Positions 61,266 to 64,000 of a stretch of DNA of 64,000 nt are shown here, one piece after another. The DNA is from Tatumella terrea (GTDB lineage: Bacteria; Pseudomonadota; Gammaproteobacteria; Enterobacterales; Enterobacteriaceae): positions 31,467 through 95,466 of the forward strand of contig NZ_BAAAFX010000020.1 of the NCBI RefSeq assembly GCF_039523755.1. The letters run 5' to 3'. The notes beneath the pieces were generated by a model, which was not told where the DNA came from, did not search any database, and saw only the letters and a list, made by a program, of their open reading frames with translations. A program made the translations under genes and the position numbers. Numbering within the stretch: the first letter of the stretch is position 1; the number at the start of each line of letters is the position of its first letter.

Positions 61266-61281
61266 ACAAACAGGTAATATT

Positions 61282-61626
61282 ATGACTGAGCAAAATCCTC
61301 GTGATAAAGGAACACTGATCTTAGCTTTTATCACCGGTTTATCCATCCATGGTACCTTCACCGCACTGTTTAGCAGTTATGTGCCGTTTTCATTTTTCCC
61401 GTTAATATCCCTGGGGCTGGCGGTCTGGTATCTGCATAAACGTTACCTGAATCGCAGTATGCCGGAAGGTATGCCTTCGCTCGCCGCGGGGTTCTTCTTT
61501 CTGGGGATCTTTTTGTACAGTGCTATCATTCGTGCGCAGTACCCGGAAATTGGCTCTAATTTCTTTCCGACACTGGTCATGGTTTGTCTGGTGTTCTGGA
61601 TGTTCAGTCGCTTTCGCGGCCGTTAA
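61282..61626 (+). CDS. yijD: Inner-membrane protein YijD (DUF1422)
   Basis: 114 residues, four predicted membrane helices (about 10-30, 32-50, 65-85, 92-108). MTEQNPRDKGTLILAFITGL and PEIGSNFFPTLV are typical of the family. Function unknown; always downstream of fabR. Confidence 0.93.
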   Translation: MTEQNPRDKGTLILAFITGLSIHGTFTALFSSYVPFSFFPLISLGLAVWYLHKRYLNRSMPEGMPSLAAGFFFLGIFLYSAIIRAQYPEIGSNFFPTLVMVCLVFWMFSRFRGR

Positions 61627-61633
61627 ACGAAAA

Positions 61634-61656
61634 ACCCCGCCAGCGGCGGGGTCTTT
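61634..61656. terminator. Bidirectional terminator between yijD and trmA
   Basis: ACCCCGCC / GGCGGGGT, 3-base loop, A-run before and CTTT after, between convergent stops. Confidence 0.85.
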
Positions 61657-61658
61657 AA

Positions 61659-62762
61659 TCAGGCTTTACGCCGCAGCATGACACCGCATTCCATATGGTG
61701 GGTATAAGGAAACTGGTCAAACAGTGCCAGACGTTCTATCTGATGTGTCTCTGTTAACGTCTGCAGGTTATCGCACAGGGTTTCCGGATTACAGGAAATA
61801 TACAGAATTGCCGGGTAGGCCTGAACCATCTTCAGTGTTTCCTGATCCAGTCCACTGCGTGGCGGGTCGACAAAGATGGTCTCGCACTCATAACTGCTCA
61901 GATCTATTCCTTCCAGACGATTAAATTGCCGCACGCCATTCATTGCCTGAGTGAACTCCTCGGCCGACATACGTACCACCTGAACATTGTCTATCTTATT
62001 TGCAGCAATATTATATTTTGCCGACTCTACCGAAGGCTTAGCGATTTCTGTGGCCAGTACCCGCCGGAAGTTCCTGGCCAGCGCCAGAGAGAAGTTACCA
62101 TTGCCGCAATACAGCTCCAGCAGGTCACCCGTCGACTGACGTGTGACATCCAGTGCCCATTCCAGCATCTGTACATTAATGGCGGCATTGGGCTGGGTGA
62201 AGCTATTTTCTACCTGACGGTAGATCATCTCTTTGCCGTCGATGGTCAGCACTTCATCGATAGCGTCCTGGTCCAGGCAGATTTTGGTTTTTGTCGCACG
62301 GCCGATAAAGTGTACGTCTATTCCACTGGCGCGGAACTGATCCCGCAAGCGGGACATTTCGGTCTGCCAGATATCATCTAATTTACGATGGTAGAGCAGG
62401 GAGATAATAATTTTCCCGCTACAGGTGGACAGGTAGTCAATCTGGAACAGTTTATGGCGCAGGATTTTATTATCGCGTAGTGCCTCAATCATCAGCGGCA
62501 TCATGGTGTTGATAAGTTCGCTGGCGGCAGGAAATGTCTCGACTTTTATTCTCTGCCGGGTCTGCTGATCAAAAATGATGTGGTACAGATCATCTTCCTG
62601 ATGCCAGATACGGAATTCAGCGCGCATACGGTAATGGCTGACCGGTGAACGAAAGACTTGTGCCTCTGGTGCATTGAAGGGCGTCATCATCGTTGTCAGG
62701 CGATTTACCTTTTCCGCCAGCTGGTCGTCATAGTGTTCTACAGGAAGATGTTCCGGGGTCAT
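61659..62762 (-). CDS. trmA: tRNA (uracil-5-)-methyltransferase
   Basis: 367 residues from ATG 62762. SAM site ELYCGNGNFSLALARN, VDPPRSGLDQETL, and the catalytic cysteine in ILYISCNPETL; the C-terminal Glu lies in HMECGVML. It makes m5U54 in the T-loop of tRNAs. A longer in-frame N-terminal extension to 62900 is not conserved. Confidence 0.97.
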   Translation of the reverse strand: MTPEHLPVEHYDDQLAEKVNRLTTMMTPFNAPEAQVFRSPVSHYRMRAEFRIWHQEDDLYHIIFDQQTRQRIKVETFPAASELINTMMPLMIEALRDNKILRHKLFQIDYLSTCSGKIIISLLYHRKLDDIWQTEMSRLRDQFRASGIDVHFIGRATKTKICLDQDAIDEVLTIDGKEMIYRQVENSFTQPNAAINVQMLEWALDVTRQSTGDLLELYCGNGNFSLALARNFRRVLATEIAKPSVESAKYNIAANKIDNVQVVRMSAEEFTQAMNGVRQFNRLEGIDLSSYECETIFVDPPRSGLDQETLKMVQAYPAILYISCNPETLCDNLQTLTETHQIERLALFDQFPYTHHMECGVMLRRKA

Positions 62763-62966
62763 GATTAATCCTGGTTGTTGGTCAGTAGGCGGCGATTGTA
62801 GGGATTCCGTCACTGATGTCCAGCCCGGGGTGTACCTCATCGGGCTGTCCGGTGTCGGTTTTCTGTCACCAGCCGATCCCCCGGCGGGCATCAAGACCAC
62901 CCCTCCTGCCGCCGGGGATCGTGATAGAATAGCGGCTCCTGTTGGCTGATAACATTGAGACAGTAT
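62763..62966. other. trmA-murI divergent region; btuB and its riboswitch absent
   Basis: 204 bp with the promoters of trmA and murI. E. coli has btuB with a cobalamin riboswitch between these two genes. I see neither btuB sequence nor riboswitch consensus here. Confidence 0.7.
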
Positions 62967-63818
62967 ATGCCCAGAGATGTTCAGGAAGAGTTAGCTCCGT
63001 CATTTGCGACCCGCGGCCCGGGCGGGCGGCCCACCATATTAGTCTTCGACTCCGGAGTCGGCGGACTCTCGGTGTATGATGAAATCAGGCAGTTATTGCC
63101 TGAGGCACACTATATCTATGTATTCGATAATGCCGGTTTTCCCTACGGAGAAAAAACGGAACAATTTATTGTGCAGCGGATCACCGCTATTACCACAGCG
63201 ATTACCCGCCAGTATCCGGTGTCTATTGCGGTCGTTGCCTGTAATACCGCAAGTACTGTCTCTTTGCCCGCGTTGCGGGAGGTGTTTGACTTTCCGGTCG
63301 TGGGAGTAGTGCCGGCGATTAAACCTGCAGCCCGTCTGACCCGTAACGGCGTTGTCGGGGTGCTGGCGACCCGCGGGACCGTCAAACGCAGTTATACGCA
63401 GCAATTAGTACAGCAGTTTGCTAAAGAGTGTCAGATAGAAATGCTGGGGTCATCAGAACTGGTATTACTGGCAGAAAGAAAGCTGCAAGGCGAGCCGGTG
63501 TCTTTACAGGAAATAAAAGACATTATCCAGTCATGGCTCGTTCTGCCGGAACCTCCTGACACGGTAGTACTGGGGTGTACGCACTTTCCTTTACTTAAAG
63601 CTGAGTTACAGGCTGTATTACCGGAAGGTACCCGGCTGGTGGATTCGGGCGCGGCCATCGCCAGAAGAACGGCCTGGCTACTGGAAAATGGCTCACCGGT
63701 GATCAATACCGTCTTACCGGATATCGCGTATTGCACGGAACTGACTCCCCGGGCTGAGCAATTATTACCCGTTCTACAGCGTTATGGGTTCATTTCGCTC
63801 GAAAAACTCGCACTTTGA
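62967..63818 (+). CDS. murI: Glutamate racemase
   Basis: 283 residues from ATG 62967; a TTG four codons earlier is unlikely. Catalytic cysteines in VVACNTASTVSLPAL and VLGCTHFPLL; LVFDSGVGGLSVYDEI at the N-terminus. It makes D-glutamate for peptidoglycan. Immediately upstream of an rrn promoter, as murI is of rrnB in E. coli. Confidence 0.97.
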   Translation: MPRDVQEELAPSFATRGPGGRPTILVFDSGVGGLSVYDEIRQLLPEAHYIYVFDNAGFPYGEKTEQFIVQRITAITTAITRQYPVSIAVVACNTASTVSLPALREVFDFPVVGVVPAIKPAARLTRNGVVGVLATRGTVKRSYTQQLVQQFAKECQIEMLGSSELVLLAERKLQGEPVSLQEIKDIIQSWLVLPEPPDTVVLGCTHFPLLKAELQAVLPEGTRLVDSGAAIARRTAWLLENGSPVINTVLPDIAYCTELTPRAEQLLPVLQRYGFISLEKLAL

Positions 63819-63869
63819 GCGTTGTGCGAATAAAAAAACAACACTCAGCAATTTATTTGAAATAAACCC

Positions 63870-63906
63870 TTGTCAGAAAAAATTATCTCCCTATAATGCG
63901 CTCCCA
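63870..63906 (+). promoter_or_regulatory. rRNA operon P1 promoter
   Basis: TTGTCA, 16-bp spacer, TATAAT, then the GC-rich discriminator GCGCTCCC and ACTGACACGGC, nearly identical to E. coli rrn P1. An A/T-rich UP-like stretch (63829-63869) precedes it. The 16S gene lies beyond the right edge. Confidence 0.93.
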
Positions 63907-63988
63907 CTGACACGGCAAAGCGCTAAGCGCCACGGCGTGACAGGGACTGAAGCGATTCGGTCCGGGAGAAAAAATCACGAAATAGTGG

Positions 63989-64000
63989 TTGACTCCTGAG
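63989..64000 (+). promoter_or_regulatory. rRNA operon P2 promoter, -35 half only
   Basis: TTGACTCC at the very end of the window matches the -35 of rrn P2, about 120 bp after P1 as in E. coli. The -10 is outside the window. Confidence 0.7.

Noticed and set aside
1..64000. CRISPR arrays, tRNA genes and insertion sequences
   Set aside because: No regularly spaced short repeats, tRNA-like cloverleaf sequences or transposase genes were seen; the rRNA gene itself lies beyond the right edge.

Overview
The window looks like the chromosome of an enterobacterium outside the Escherichia/Salmonella group. Gene order largely follows the E. coli 81-82 min and 88-90 min regions, but three features fit Erwinia/Pantoea/Tatumella-, Serratia- or Yersinia-like relatives: an argECBGH cluster with a short-type argG, a peroxiredoxin-glutaredoxin fusion beside oxyR, and a WabG/WaaE-type LPS core locus. 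Family level is inference; genus cannot be fixed from the sequence alone.

Layout. Positions 1-13217 hold the LPS inner/outer core locus. One minus-strand block is waaQ-wabG-waaA-waaE (waaE runs off the left edge). A middle part of alternating orientation holds a GT9 transferase, a GT4 transferase and a polysaccharide deacetylase. A second minus-strand block is hldD-waaF-waaC-(WaaZ-like)-waaL. Positions 13461-19563 hold envelope and housekeeping genes: yibQ, envC, yibN, grxC, secB, gpsA, cysE, trmL. Positions 19601-22397 hold the Cpx envelope-stress module cpxA, cpxR, cpxP and, in the cpxP 3' UTR, the sRNA cpxQ.

The accessory part of the window is 22356-23652. A 45-bp stretch of cpxQ (seed region plus terminator) is perfectly duplicated. 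The two copies bracket about 1.2 kb holding the C-terminal stub of a P2-type tyrosine integrase, a Tae4-family peptidoglycan amidase gene and an overlapping two-helix membrane protein gene. I read this as the remnant of an integrative element that used the 3' end of an sRNA gene as its attachment site and kept an amidase/membrane-protein pair as cargo.

From 23891 rightward the backbone is fieF, pfkA, sbp, cdh, tpiA, yiiQ, fpr, glpX-glpK-glpF, zapB, rraA, hslVU, ftsN, cytR, priA, rpmE, metJ, metBL, metF, ppc, argE/argCBGH, prx-grx, oxyR, sthA, fabR, yijD, trmA and murI. The window ends inside an rrn promoter region. Several genes found at these positions in E. coli are missing here: gpmI, yiiR, menA, the katG-to-ppc block and btuB.

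Regulatory sites visible in the sequence include a CpxR box, two arrays of four met boxes, two ARG boxes, a sigma-32 promoter for hslVU whose -35 overlaps the ftsN stop codon, a palindrome upstream of glpF, and rrn P1.
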